Assembly (NCBI RefSeq): GCF_003590095.1
Contig: NC_039493.1
Span: 5,704,001-5,768,000, forward strand
DNA: 64,000 bases
Source of the DNA: Trichoplusia ni
Lineage: Eukaryota; Arthropoda; Insecta; Lepidoptera; Noctuidae
Direction: 5' to 3'
In this document: positions 1 through 11,061 of the stretch, piece by piece
Position numbering within the stretch: the stretch's first letter is position 1
Layout of the letters: each line of letters starts with the position of its first letter
Translations under genes and position numbers: made by a program
Notes under the pieces: generated by a model
Databases searched by the model: none
The model's input: only the letters and a program-made list of their open reading frames with translations
What the model was told of the DNA's origin: nothing

Positions 1-236
1 TGTGGAAAAATCTAATTAATTTCGGATCCTATTCATAGTCGTTACAAGTAGTCAGAAGCTTGAGGGTCTAACAATCAGTCTAACCAAGTGGTATCGTGTT
101 GCCCAGGTAACTGGGTTGAGGTGGTCAGATAGGCAGTCGCTCCTTGTAAAACACTGGTACTCAGCTGAAACCGGTTAGACTAGAAGCCGACCCCAACATA
201 GTTGGGAAAAGGCTAAGCCAATGATGATGATTTACA
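1..236 (+). repeat. Dispersed lepidopteran repeat, copy 1
   Basis: This block has a diverged, oppositely oriented copy at 47437-47665. Both copies share the phrases 'accccaacatagttggg' (or its variant), 'cagtcgctccttgtaaaa' and 'cccaggtaactgggttga', and copy 1 ends in a GATGAT run. I infer a non-coding interspersed element; no coding potential is visible. Its left end may lie outside the window. Confidence 0.7.
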
Positions 237-543
237 GTCGTAAACGGAGGCTTTTATATCAGTTCATTATTGGCCTATACTAAAATATTTTTTATTACAT
301 TTAGAGCAGTCCTCTTTATTTATTCTAACATAAGAAAATCGTACTCATATTATTTAAACGTGAAAGTTTGTTCGGATGGATGGACCTCTGTTAGTGATGT
401 GTGTCTAGCATGAAATAAAATGTCGGAGCAAGACCAATGCTGTTCATAAAATTCTTTGCATGCACATCAATCTTTATTAATGGTATTTAATTATTAAGTT
501 TCCAATCGCAATTATTCTTTTAACAAATAAGTTCATGTATTAG

Positions 544-3500
544 AAGCCGGGAGGATTTTTGAAGCCACGATCCGGATTCGCGACTACAGCCATTCACGCC
601 GGCCAAGAAGCAGAAAAATGGAAGTCAGCAGCGGTAGTACCACCCATTGTAACATCCACCACGTTCAAACAAGTTGCGCCTGCTGAGCACTCTGTGAGAC
701 TTGTTTATTTGACTCCATACAACTTGGTGACGAGGCTTGATAATACACTTTACTGGCTCGAAAATAGTGTATGGCTGCAAATGTATATTTTTTTACTTAT
801 AATAAGCAAAATACTCCCGTACTTAGAAATAATCCTAGTGTCGCGGGAAGTTTTACAAACAGTCAAGTCACAAGCACAAGACACCCAGGTTTAGAAGAAA
901 CATTGGTGGATTACGCCAATGTCTGTCTCAAAAAGGGATCTTAATCAAACTCGCGACACGTTGCGCACTGTAGGTTTGGCGTTAGCGATAGCCAAGTAGT
1001 ATACCACTCAGCTATACACGCAGTTAAGCTCTAAACAAAGCAAGAGATACTATATTTGTCCTTCAAAGTAAAACTTCAACCGATGATGTCATGTTAAGCA
1101 AATATTACTTTCGCGGTAATTAATCAAAAATATATCTGTCCTGTTGCAGTGCCCTTTTTACGTGCTTAAAATGGTCAAATCAATTTTTAAACGGAGAAGA
1201 TAGAACATTTACTGCTACGCTTGCTCACTACGAGTTGGCGGTGCTAAATGGCTAAGTCCAGGTTTTCTAATTACGTTTAATTCACCTTACTGAATAATAT
1301 CTTCTTCTCAGGGCTTCGAATATGGAAGATCTGGGAATCCGATGAGGAATACTTTGGAAGAATGTCTCGCGGCGCTTGACGGGGGAAATCATGGTTTTGC
1401 TTTTGCGTCTGGCCTTGGAGCGATCACATCTATTGTGGCGATGCTTAGCAAAGGGGATCACATCGTAGCGATGGATGAACTTTACGGTGGAACAAGTCTT
1501 CTGTTTAGGTTAACAAATACATTTATCTCGAGAATTTTAATCATAAAACTAAAATTAAAACATCTAATTTACTGGAATTACAGAAACGTCATATCAAGGT
1601 TGGGAATTGACGTAACGTTTGCAGATATAACTGATCTGGGAGTTTTATGTAATGCGCTTCAAGATAATACCAAGGTAATGTTGACAACTCGAAGAGTAAG
1701 ATAGCATTGACCCAAGTTGAAAGCCCGACAAAGGTATATAGATCCAAAAATAACCAAATAAAAACAACATCAGATACAATTTTTGATTTTACGTTTACGG
1801 GCTAAATGAAAATTTCTCTTTGAAAAAAATATTAGTGGCCAATTTTCAAATACTGGCACGAACTGTAATCTCTCCCGACTTCACACAAATTTTCTTTAAC
1901 GATTTTTATTCTAGATGCTCTGGATTGAGACACCTACAAATCCTCTAATGAAAGTGGTAGATATTGGGAACACAGTAAGAATAGTCAAACGCCGGGGTCC
2001 TATCCTTGTGGTGGTGGACAACACTTTCCTGACGCCTTACTTGCAAAGGCCATTGGAGTTTGGAGCTGATATCGTGGTGTACTCGCTAACAAAATATATG
2101 AATGGTCACTCTGACGTTGTCATGGGAGCGGCTGTCGTTGATGAACAAGCTGTTGCTGAAAAGCTTAGGTTTTTACAAAATGGTAAGATCATTATTATAC
2201 TACTACTATTTATAGTAGCCTAAAATGCCAGCGGCTCTGTCTACGATCGAATGCGATCCAACGGGAACATTGACATAAGATTGGGATAAAATCTAGGTAA
2301 TACGCTATTTGTACACTAAATTTCGACGTTTTTGCCTGAAAGAGTAGCAAACATCCTTCCATACTTACAAACGTCTAGCGTTTATAATATTAGTAGGATG
2401 CAGTAAGGAGTTTCTCATAGCTTGAAGCCTACTAACTAACTTATACACTTGTATCACATTTTGCAGCAATGGGAATTGTACCGTCACCATTCGACTGTTA
2501 CCTCGTAAACAGAAGTTTGAAGACATTAGCGTTACGAATGGAGAAACACAGGGAGACTTCAATGATAGTAGCGCGGTATTTAGAGAGGCACCCATTGATT
2601 GAAGAGGTTATGCATCCAGGTACTTCAACAAACTATTGAAGTTCGAGGATCACACAACTGCTTCTACGTACTGCATTTGTGTGATCCACGAACTCTTGTT
2701 TTGAGTTTATGTGGACTCTGCATGTTATTTTAATATTTGTGGAAGCCCCGTGACTTCGGATTCGATTTTTTAAGAAAACTTTTTATTCTTTGTTAGTTTT
2801 GCAAAGCAGCAGCAGTCCTCTTTCTTCATTTTATTCGAACATTTCGTGTTTATACAACCTTCTTAATTTCGGTTTATTTGGTACTCCTAGGTCTCAAATC
2901 TCATAAATGTCATGATATAGCCAAGAAACAAACGGCTGGCCATTCCGGTGTGTTCAGTTTTAGACACGCCGGTGAATTAGAGCACTCGAAGAAGCTGTTG
3001 AGCGGCTTGAAAATATTTACTCTAGCTGAAAGTTTGGGAGGATACGAGAGCTTAGCTGAATTACCGTAAGTATTCTAGCTAGTATTATAAATATGAATAG
3101 TTTCTTTGTTTGAAGGCGCTAATCTACTGTTTTGAGTTGTAAGAATATTTTTGTGTTGTATAGTCTAGTGCTATTTGTCGAGGAAGGATACGTTACATTT
3201 CACTGTAATTGATAGCAGAGCAGCATTTTTATATGCTACGAAAAGAGGGACAAAATTAGGGCCGGATTAACCATCTCAGGGCCCCTAGGCACAGTTCGTT
3301 TCGGGCCCCCCTTTTTCATACAACAGCAACGCAATTTTGGATTTTTTACAATCCCCGTTTATTAGTTTCATTTCTTAATCGGGACTTCTGGGCCCCTGGT
3401 CGTCGTGGGCCCCTAGGCACTGGCCTAAAGTGCCTTATGGAGAATTCGAAACTAAATTTTATCTTACAAAAGCATTTTTTGTCACAAAAAATGCTTTTGT

Positions 3501-4072
3501 AAGATAAAATTTCCTGTCCTCCGTTAACGGTTAAAACTACGTTAAAATCATGTCTAGAGCAATTCCATTTTACGATTGCTTTAAAACTATTAACGTAACT
3601 GATTAAAAAAATTGTACCTTATATCTTTAAAACCACATGGACTAAGTCGCGAGCAACAGCTAGTTATATAAAATGTTTACAAAAATAAAAAACTCTCACA
3701 CCTTACAAGAAGAGTCGTCAAAATATTTCCTATTGTTTTATCCCCTGGGTTCATACTATGTATTGGTCCCATGCTATTTAAATAGCCAGTCATTTTATTT
3801 CCAGATCCTTAATGACCCACGCGTCTGTTCCTGAACAACTGCGAACGGAACTTGGTATAACACACACCCTTATAAGACTATCCATTGGACTAGAGGACGC
3901 TCAAGATCTTGTGAGAGACTTGGATCAAGCCTTACATTATGCTTTTAATGACACTGACATTTATGTTGATCATCTTCGACCTTCGCAAATCAGACCCTCC
4001 GTGGATCATATACGATTTCCTGGCCCTGCCAGTGATGAGAATGTATCACCCGAGCGACCTCCAGATAATTGA
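544..4072 (+). CDS. CTH: Cystathionine gamma-lyase, seven visible coding exons, 5' end missing
   Basis: PLP-dependent enzyme of transsulfuration that cleaves cystathionine to cysteine, 2-oxobutanoate and ammonia in the cytosol. Coding exons read by frame and GT-AG sites are 544-693, 1312-1508, 1584-1674, 1915-2182, 2467-2619, 2891-3065 and 3805-4072. They join without a stop into 433 visible residues. Family motifs are YGRSGNP (residues 54-60), ASGLGA, WIETPTNP, DNTF, and SLTKYMNGHSD, where the lysine at 2092-2094 (residue 206) is the expected PLP Schiff-base residue. The first exon opens at an acceptor (tattag before 544) with an in-frame stop just upstream, so the start codon is in an exon I could not place, possibly left of the window. 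The usual NPT is NPM here. The C-terminus runs about 35 residues past the usual family end, rich in Pro, Arg and Asp. Confidence 0.93.
925..1023 (-). repeat. tRNA-derived SINE fragment in CTH intron
   Basis: The phrase gacacgttgcgcac...gtttggcg...accactcagctatac reads on the minus strand like the tRNA-like head of lepidopteran SINEs. It resembles the copy at 34880-34975. It is degraded and lies between coding exons 544-693 and 1312-1508. Confidence 0.55.
2637..2775 (+). repeat. SINE body fragment in CTH intron
   Basis: It contains 'tttgtgtgatccacgaac' and 'atttgtggaagccccgtgac', the body and tail phrases shared with the SINE copies at 13540-13700 and 14940-15070. It lies in the intron between exons 2467-2619 and 2891-3065. 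Confidence 0.6.
3258..3434. repeat. GGGCCCCTAGGCAC-containing dispersed repeat in last CTH intron
   Basis: The 14-mer gggcccctaggcac occurs twice here in direct orientation, near 3281 and near 3408, inside a locally GC-rich block in an AT-rich intron. I infer an old transposable-element fragment; the family was not identified. Confidence 0.4.
3454..3512. repeat. Perfect 29-bp hairpin in last CTH intron
   Basis: Left arm 3454-3482 and right arm 3484-3512 are exact reverse complements separated by a single base. The arms contain 'cttacaaaagcatttttt' and its complement. It could be a MITE relic or simply an RNA hairpin in the intron. There is no neighbouring gene signal. Confidence 0.85.
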
Positions 4073-4152
4073 AGCAAGGAATCATGATCAAAATGAAATT
4101 GTAGAAGTATTTTTATTATTTGTTATTGTTTTGAACTATTTTTTAGTTCAGT

Positions 4153-4158
4153 AATAAA
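4153..4158 (+). terminator. Polyadenylation signal AATAAA of CTH
   Basis: AATAAA lies 80 bases after the CTH stop codon, followed by a T-rich stretch. The position is typical for a short insect 3' UTR. Confidence 0.7.
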
Positions 4159-4159
4159 G

Positions 4160-6150
4160 GGATTTGTTATTTTTTTCTCAACTTCTGCTTTTAATATAAC
4201 TTTGAATTTAACAACTTCATGATTTATCTATCTACTGTATAAATGACATACCATACAAATCTAGTATATTCACGCAACAGTTAAGACTTACAAAGCGAAT
4301 GAGAAGTTATGATGACATGTTATGAAGATTGCCTGCGAGTGAAAGGTACAGATAACCACTGTCTTATGAGACATTTATGGAAAAATTTAAAGGCTTTGCT
4401 TATCGTGTACATGTACGCACTGTACATTCCACAATCATTAACAGTCAAATTTCAAATCAGATTTCAGTTTGGCCTAAAGCGGTCTACTATGGACGTATGT
4501 ACTTACTACTGAACTACTTCATAACACATCAAAGCAAACATAATAGGGACGTAAATTAGTCTATCAAGGGTCAATGATTGTTCAGCACTAATGTGCCATA
4601 TGATTTACCATTATAACTTGTTAATATTGCATGTAGCACATACATTTATGTTATATTCGTAAGAAAGCGTTTTTAAGATCATAAAATACTATGTATAGAA
4701 ATATTTTGGTCAATGAGAGAGTTCCTTTTTTATCGTATTCAAAATAAAACCCAAAATATAAAACATGTGTAGATTCCTAAATAATCGTAGAATGGTATTG
4801 CTCCTCTTCCTTGCAATCAGCTACTCGAAATTTTGCAAAAAATAATAATATGAATTTGTACATCGTATCGTGATTGAAGCATTATTTTCTAACAGCCGAC
4901 GCAAAAAAAAAAGATTTTATAACTTTAACGTGTTGTCTATCTGTGGCATCGTAGCTCCCATACTTGTACTTAAGGTAAATAATATGCGAGTGTTTTTAGA
5001 CATGCTTTACAAAAATCGGTTGAGCCGTTTAAGAGTTGTGTGTGATTAAAGTAGTCTAAAATAACCGAGTCTGGAAATAATTATATACTTGAGTGGGGAC
5101 TCTAAAGAAAACGAACTGGAAGGGAATATTAACGAGTAATCTAGAGAATTCTTAACTTCGATTGATTAGAAAACTTGTGGTGGGTTATTGCCGGGGAATT
5201 TGTTCAAAATCCAAAATTATTAACAAATAATAGAAGTTGTTTTAGGACTATGTAAAATAACAAGTTTTTAGGTCGATATGAGAGCTACGATTCCGTAGGT
5301 ATGTGTTTATCAAATATGAATAAATAAAGTTAAGATATGTGACCACGACCTCTCATTTCAACCTATTTAACGTGGTACTTCCCCGTCTACTAATCAAAAC
5401 AACAACATAATTAAATGCCCTATTAATACTTATCCTTTCATTTCGAAGTATATGAACGTGAATAGAAGATTTATACACTTCCCTGGATTTATTTCGGATG
5501 TGTTTTTTCATTAGCACGCCATAACATTATTTTTCACACCTTTCGAAAACTGCGATTGCACCTCCAAATTTTTGCACTAGCTGAAATTCACTCTTTACTC
5601 AAGATAGAGTAAATAACACATTTGATTGTCAAGAAGTTTTTTTTTACCTACATAATAATATCATCATTTCTTGGTATTTAGAAAAAAAAATTATCGTCAA
5701 CCAAGTGACGTTTTTCGTTAAACAAAAGATTATTTATATTTTAAGGTCAAAACTCAAAAGATTATTTGAGTTTGATCCGCAACAATTTTAGCAAAACAAT
5801 AGAAAGAAAAAGACAAACACTTCATGCTTTCTTTGTCTGCATTGGCCACGGAATAAACTTTCTAGATAATTCGGAGCGCTGATAAAACAATGTTTGTTAT
5901 TGTATCTCAACAAATACGCGCTAATTACAGCATATAGATCAGTAAGTAGTCCATAATGACCGTCTTTAATTAGTCCACGATAGCTAATCGTGACGTCACG
6001 TATCTCTGTTTATGAGCAAAAATGTGAAGACATCTTAGGTAAACACCGTATATGTAATTACTTTCTATACCAACGTTATTATTAATACTCCTAATGCTCA
6101 TGCTGCGTTATCTTACTTCACCAACACAAAGGAAACTCACAAAGAATTTC
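4160..6150. other. AT-rich intergenic stretch, no gene seen
   Basis: Only short, low-complexity open frames occur on either strand, with no recognised domain and no supporting splice structure. A consensus palindromic CRE-type site, tgacgtca, lies near 5991. Nothing else was recognised. Confidence 0.5.
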
Positions 6151-6157
6151 TTAAATC

Positions 6158-6163
6158 TTTATT
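6158..6163 (-). terminator. Polyadenylation signal of the secreted sHSP-like gene
   Basis: The plus strand reads tttatt, i.e. AATAAA on the minus strand, about 10 bases beyond the stop codon at 6174-6176. This implies a very short 3' UTR. Confidence 0.55.
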
Positions 6164-6173
6164 TACAAAATCA

Positions 6174-6905
6174 CTATCTATATCTCACCGGTACAAATTC
6201 AACTTCGTCTTTCAAGTCCACGGCATACGTAGTGGCCTCTACTTTGTTCGCGTCTGGGATCTCGTTAGTCTTCAGCTCGTTTTCTTTATCGTTGTCACCT
6301 CTGCCTAGACCGACATCAGCGTCTTGATCGGTCTCCTTAATGTTCGTCTCAATTTCCTCCCGGCTGCCCTCGAATATTGGTTGCTGGGTGGTTGCTACCT
6401 GCTCCGTGGATGTCTGAGCAGTCTCAGGAGTTACAGCTCCCTCCTTCAACGGGAATGTGATCCTCAAGATTCCGTTCTCGAAAATCCAGTTACCGGCGAC
6501 GTTCACGCTCGTGGGAAGAGTCCTTACGTCCAAATAGTTTCGCTCGCTGCCTGCCTCGTACTTGTGGCTGGCTTGTATCGCCAAGAGTCCTTCACGGGCT
6601 TTCACAACGATGTCCTTTTCTTCAAAGTCTGGCAGCGAGATGATGATCTTGTATTCGTTACCTTCGATTCCTTCTTGAGCCACGGGGTTGGGGAAGCGAC
6701 GTGAGAGGGCAGCCAGCATGTCATCCAACTCCTTCAATTCATTTGATAGGTCCGACCAAAATCTCTGTGTGTTGAAGATGCTGTCATCTGTGTACGGACG
6801 TAGGTGAAAGTGTAAGCCTTGTGAGAAGGAGGAACGGTCGCCGAAGTCAAACTGCGGGGCGGCGCATGCGCCCGCAATCAGCCCGAACAGCAGTAATGCG
6901 ATCAT
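6174..6905 (-). CDS. Secreted alpha-crystallin (Hsp20-like) domain protein
   Basis: A single-exon gene of 243 residues. It begins with a clear signal peptide (MIALLLFGLIAGACA, cleavage expected after residue 15 or 16), so the product should enter the secretory pathway, which is unusual for a small heat-shock protein. Residues about 83-155 fit an alpha-crystallin domain: NEYKIIISLPDF at the start and NGILRITFPL at the end, matching the family's DGVLTVTAPL position. The RxFxRxYxLP strand of the cytosolic genes nearby is only weakly matched (ERNYLDVRTLP). The tail (160-243) is Thr, Glu and Asp rich and lacks the usual IxI/V-P-I motif. The start ATG is the first in frame and is followed directly by the signal peptide; a TATA box lies 50 bases upstream. 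It neighbours three canonical sHSP genes and probably arose from them. A role in haemolymph or the secretory pathway is inference. Confidence 0.88.
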   Translation of the reverse strand: MIALLLFGLIAGACAAPQFDFGDRSSFSQGLHFHLRPYTDDSIFNTQRFWSDLSNELKELDDMLAALSRRFPNPVAQEGIEGNEYKIIISLPDFEEKDIVVKAREGLLAIQASHKYEAGSERNYLDVRTLPTSVNVAGNWIFENGILRITFPLKEGAVTPETAQTSTEQVATTQQPIFEGSREEIETNIKETDQDADVGLGRGDNDKENELKTNEIPDANKVEATTYAVDLKDEVEFVPVRYR

Positions 6906-6954
6906 TTTGTTACAAAAACTCGTGAATCACTGGAGCGCGGGAGTGACCACTGCG

Positions 6955-6961
6955 TTTTATA
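6955..6961 (-). promoter_or_regulatory. TATA box of the secreted sHSP-like gene
   Basis: The plus strand reads ttttata, i.e. TATAAAA on the minus strand, 50 bases before the ATG at 6905. I saw no convincing HSE in the next 100 bases; 'ttctggactgagc' near 7001 matches only in part. Confidence 0.6.
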
Positions 6962-6969
6962 TGTCCGGA

Positions 6970-9900
6970 CGACGGGTCATAGGTTATCGACGCTATCATA
7001 TTCTGGACTGAGCAAACAGTTTCGTCTGCTCTGAACATGAGGTCGTGGATTTTCTGAGAATCTTTAGTCGATTAAGTTCTGTTAAATTTGTACTTTATAT
7101 CCAACGATATAAGGAATATTTTCTTTTAGTTAAACAATATAGATAAATAATTATTGCGATGCAGTAATTGTTTTGTAGTTAGAGTTCTGCAATATAATGT
7201 CACTAAAATGTGGAGTTTGAAGTGTATGTAAACATAAACATTTCTAGCAACTTGTATAATTTACAATGTGCTAGAAATGTTTAGGTATTTATTGCTCAAA
7301 AACCTATTTACCTGGGATGAGTCAGCCAACGAAAAAAAACAAAATCATCTTAGACAAAGTCGCGTTGAAAATAAATGCGATAGTATGAGTAAGAGACATA
7401 GCATAACACTTGTATGTTCAGCTTAAAATTGGTTACAAAAAATCTTGGAATGACATCTGTTTCCGTCAATGAATCATTATTGTAACAAAGAAACTGCGAC
7501 ATGTTATTATTGAGATACCTATATTATTTAACACCCTATAGATTACACAGACCTAAATTTAACATAAAGTTTCCTACATATAAAGTACTAGGTGAAACAG
7601 TAGCAGGTCAGAAAGTCTTGTTGAGATGTTAACGCTCTTAATGAAATATTATTGCAATTGTGGTGGAAACGGGATAGTGTTTTGTTTCTCTCGTTAGCAA
7701 GGAGCGATGTATTTCTTGTACAATAATATTTCTTTTGTTTTATTATTATTATTTTTGGTTTAGTTTAAAGTTAGTTTCACCATAGTATTTGGGGAGACCT
7801 GCAAGATACCTGCAAGACCTGCAAGATAAAAATAAAGTATTTACTAGTAGTTATTAAGTTCGACTTAGGGCGAAGATGAACATCTTTTAAGTCAAGCAGT
7901 AACAGAGACCTGGATAAAAAAACATATTACAGAAGGGGTATTAGCCCAGTATGCTACTGTGGTATTAGTATAGTCATTCGCCTGTACGGACCAGCTTGAT
8001 CTAGGGATAAAAAGGTAAAAATTTGCTGTGCTACTACTATTTATAGAAAAAGACCCACAATGACACTGATGACACATACTCAGAGCTCATACTACTGCAA
8101 CTATTTTGATGGTATAATTAATAGGACAAATTTGATGCTTTTGCCTAGGTCTGCCAAAGATACCTCATATTCGCTGTTAAGCATAAAAGAAGTACTAAAT
8201 GAACTAGAGAAATTGGTGAGAAAAACATATTTTTAGGGAATAACCGTAATCGCCGTCACAAAATATAGAATAGTATCGCCGTGTTTATTTCGGGGTTTTT
8301 TTTTATGGACACAGGTTCTTGAGTTCACACGTCAATAGTGACTTTGATCTTTTTAACTTTTAATGTATAATTTTGCTAAGTATAAAACTGGATCTACTCT
8401 GGATGGATATGAATCTATGTCAACCAGCTTATTTTTATATTTTGACCCAGATAGAAAGCTGTGCTATATTTCTTACACTGCATTCGCAAGTGAAGTTAAC
8501 TACTTGAAGAAATTCTATCAAAAGACGCGAATACATGTAAAAAATTCTCGCTCTTTCCCCAAGCCTACCCATTTTATAGGAAAATCCGCCCTTGATCAGA
8601 ATCAATGACAATTATTTGTTTCGCGTAATTTTAATTAGAAAAACGTTGAAAAACGGTTTTGACGACTTCCAATAATTGAGTAATTAACAAATAAGTCTGT
8701 TACATTAAGTGTTGCTCGTTTCGTTAAAATAATGATTCATCACCGCAGAGATAAAAATTGGTGAAGACCGAGTCGGGCTCGCGACACTGAGGGTCCCGTA
8801 TAAATAGACCGCAGAAGTATGAATCAACAACAAGTAACAAAAAGTAAAAATGAAACAAATAAACCTCAATCACAAAAAAATATAGTATTTGTCTATGTGT
8901 GTGTCAGTATGTTTAGTACCTCGTCACGCCCAAACGGCTGGACTAATTTCAATCATTTTTATTATGGAGGTACACTACACATTGGATTAAAAGTCAATTT
9001 AACACATGAGTGTTAGGTACCCATGTTTAATGAGAGTACCTAATATTTATGCAGGTGCAAGCGAAATCCCGGCGAGCGAAGACGTGGCAACAGCGAGTAA
9101 ATTATGCATATAGGTATCAAAACAAAATATTTTCCATAACATTTTTTTTAACATATCATTAACGGTTCGCCGACTGATTATATAGTTTAATAAACATACC
9201 GGTACCTAATACAGTTGCGTTTTCCTTATTGTAGCAGATTAACCATGTTGAAATTCGGTAAAAATTACTATTACAGTCTAGTAATTTCAGACATGTTAAG
9301 CCCCAATCTGCGGAGTAATTTTCCGATCGATGGCGTGATTTTAAAGAAGTAGAGCCGATTCTACCTCTCTCACGTCAAGACGCCATAATAATGTAATTTG
9401 CTCGGTGTTCTTATCCTCTTATCCAATATAACATTCTATAAAATATTTGATTTCATTATAATAAGTCAAGATGTAAAATAAAAAATATCGGTCATACAAG
9501 GTTAGTGGAAAGCCCACCCTATTCTAGTAACATTACTTAAATTTATTACAACGCCATCTGTAGTCAAAGCGTAATACTAGCAGGTGTGTGCCATAGTTGG
9601 ATAGTTAACGAGTGACTAAGTAGTTTAATATGTTTATGCTAGATGGCGCTGTTAGCAAAAAACAGTTATGTTAACTTGCAATGGAATATTGTTGTTTATA
9701 CCGGCTCGTTAATAATTAAATTATAGAGCTAATAATATATCGTAGTAAGGAAGCCACATTAGTGAGTTTTTATACTTTTTATCATATTTTTTGACACCTA
9801 ATTGTGTACCAGGTAGATAGAACATAAATTTAGTGAGTAGTAGTCGAAGGATTTAATAAAATATACCTTCGTATTTTTTAGTAAATGAAAAGACAGGTAT

Positions 9901-10150
9901 TTATGTTCATGAAGATTTAATACAAAATTAATAAAAGCTTTTAGCAAGTAGGTCGCAGACCTAATCGAGATCAACATTGCATTCTAAATATGGTATGTGA
10001 CAACTGACAAGGTACCTTATTACATTTTCAATAAGTTCAAATTAAACTACGTTAGAAGTTATTACAAAATAATTAAAACAAGAAATTACACTTAATGACT
10101 AAAACGTCATTTATTTCAGACTTCAAACAAAATCACAACACATCACAACA
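6970..10150. other. Intergenic stretch between sHSP genes, no gene seen
   Basis: AT-rich sequence with short open frames only. An imperfect tandem of acctgcaagat occurs near 7797-7827. A 15-bp inverted repeat (taaacatttctagca at 7235-7249, complement at 7269-7283) could form a hairpin with a 19-base loop. No recognised protein domain. Confidence 0.45.
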
Positions 10151-10188
10151 GCGAAATTAAACCAATAAATAAATGCTATCTGGAATGT

Positions 10189-10716
10189 TCAGCCTTGCTG
10201 CTCTTGTGTGTTCTGCTTCCTGACTGGGCCACTTTGAATAATGGGGACAACTCGCTCGTTTGATTCCTTAGGAGGAGGTTTTAGCGGCGCCACGATTGAC
10301 AGCACTCCATCAGTCGACAGCTTTGAAGTCACCTGATCGGCATCCACGCCCTCAGGTAGAGCATACCGCCTTGAAAAACTTCTAGAAATGTAGCCGTGTT
10401 CATCTTGCTTCTCCTCGTGTTTCGCCTCAACAACTAAGTAGCCGTCAACAGCTTTGACTGATATCTCTTCTGGCGCGAAGTGTTGGACGTCCAAATTCAC
10501 CTGGAACTTGTCCTTCTCTGCTTTGATTGAGGAGCCGACGTCCTGTGCCGCTGCTTGCATGTTTCTCCATGGCCTGTAGTACTGCAGGTTCGCTTGAGGA
10601 CTGGCAATGATGGTGAGGTAGTCTTGCGGCGTCAATCCCAGGCCGAAATGCTGGTCCATCAGCCGGCGCGGCTGTCTTGGGCGCTCGTACTCAATGTAGA
10701 AAGGATATAGCGACAT
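10189..10716 (-). CDS. Small heat-shock protein, cytosolic Hsp20 family
   Basis: A single-exon gene of 175 residues. As an ATP-independent holdase it would bind unfolding proteins and assemble into oligomers. The alpha-crystallin domain covers residues about 68-147: FQVNLDVQHFAPEEISVK, then SRSFSRRYALPEG, then DGVLSIVAPL. It is followed by the C-terminal VPI motif (157-159), used for oligomer assembly, and a GPVRK tail. The N-terminus has the aromatic, Arg-rich start and DQHFGLGL segment also seen in the gene at 14124. The first ATG in frame agrees with that paralogue's start. A TATA box and an HSE cluster lie upstream (10856-10933), so heat induction through HSF is likely. The length is typical of insect sHSPs. 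Confidence 0.95.
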   Translation of the reverse strand: MSLYPFYIEYERPRQPRRLMDQHFGLGLTPQDYLTIIASPQANLQYYRPWRNMQAAAQDVGSSIKAEKDKFQVNLDVQHFAPEEISVKAVDGYLVVEAKHEEKQDEHGYISRSFSRRYALPEGVDADQVTSKLSTDGVLSIVAPLKPPPKESNERVVPIIQSGPVRKQNTQEQQG

Positions 10717-10855
10717 TTTTAAATATTTAGATAATACTTCTTAGTTAATAAACTCTCGAAAATGCGCTTAGCACAAATTGTTGCTCAGGTTAGCACTTAT
10801 TACTTTAGCTCGCTCTTCAATATTGAACTGAATGCCGGTTCAAAGTTGGCTTCGT

Positions 10856-10862
10856 ATTTATA
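10856..10862 (-). promoter_or_regulatory. TATA box of sHSP gene 10189-10716
   Basis: The plus strand reads atttata, i.e. TATAAAT on the minus strand, 140 bases upstream of the ATG, leaving a 5' UTR of roughly 110 bases. The gene at 16194 has the same TATAAAT arrangement. Confidence 0.7.
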
Positions 10863-10871
10863 TCGCCGCAG

Positions 10872-10890
10872 CGCCATCTAGTAACTGGCG
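10872..10890 (-). promoter_or_regulatory. Shared sHSP promoter element between TATA and HSEs
   Basis: cgccatctagtaactggcg here corresponds to cgccacctgttaacggcg at 16876-16893, in the same place between the TATA box and the HSEs of another sHSP gene in the cluster. The function is unknown; the core also resembles the GCCATCTAG motif seen elsewhere in the window. Confidence 0.45.
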
Positions 10891-10933
10891 GAAACGTCTC
10901 GAACGTGACGTCTAGAAAGTACGCGAGCGTTCG
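10890..10933 (-). promoter_or_regulatory. Heat-shock element cluster
   Basis: Read on the plus strand, five-base HSE units alternate: GAAacGTCtcGAA at 10891-10903, and GAAagTACgcGAGcgTTC at 10915-10932. Both sit 30-70 bases upstream of the TATA box. HSF trimers bind alternating nGAAn units; some units here carry one mismatch. Confidence 0.6.
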
Positions 10934-11061
10934 TGTATGTTATCGGATGTCAGGAGTTCGCAACATTTTAAAATGTAGCTAATGTTTTCACTTCTTCATG
11001 GTAAAAAATAATGTTCTTAACCATAGTTATTTTTTTCTCTAAATACCTTATTAATGCTTTG

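Noticed and set aside
7030..7070. HSE upstream of the secreted sHSP gene ('ttttctgagaatc')
   Set aside because: The TTC and GAA are three bases apart rather than two, so it does not fit the HSE pattern.
8363..8608. Plus-strand open frame of 81 codons with a true ATG
   Set aside because: No recognised domain, no splice context, no promoter, and composition like the surrounding AT-rich DNA.
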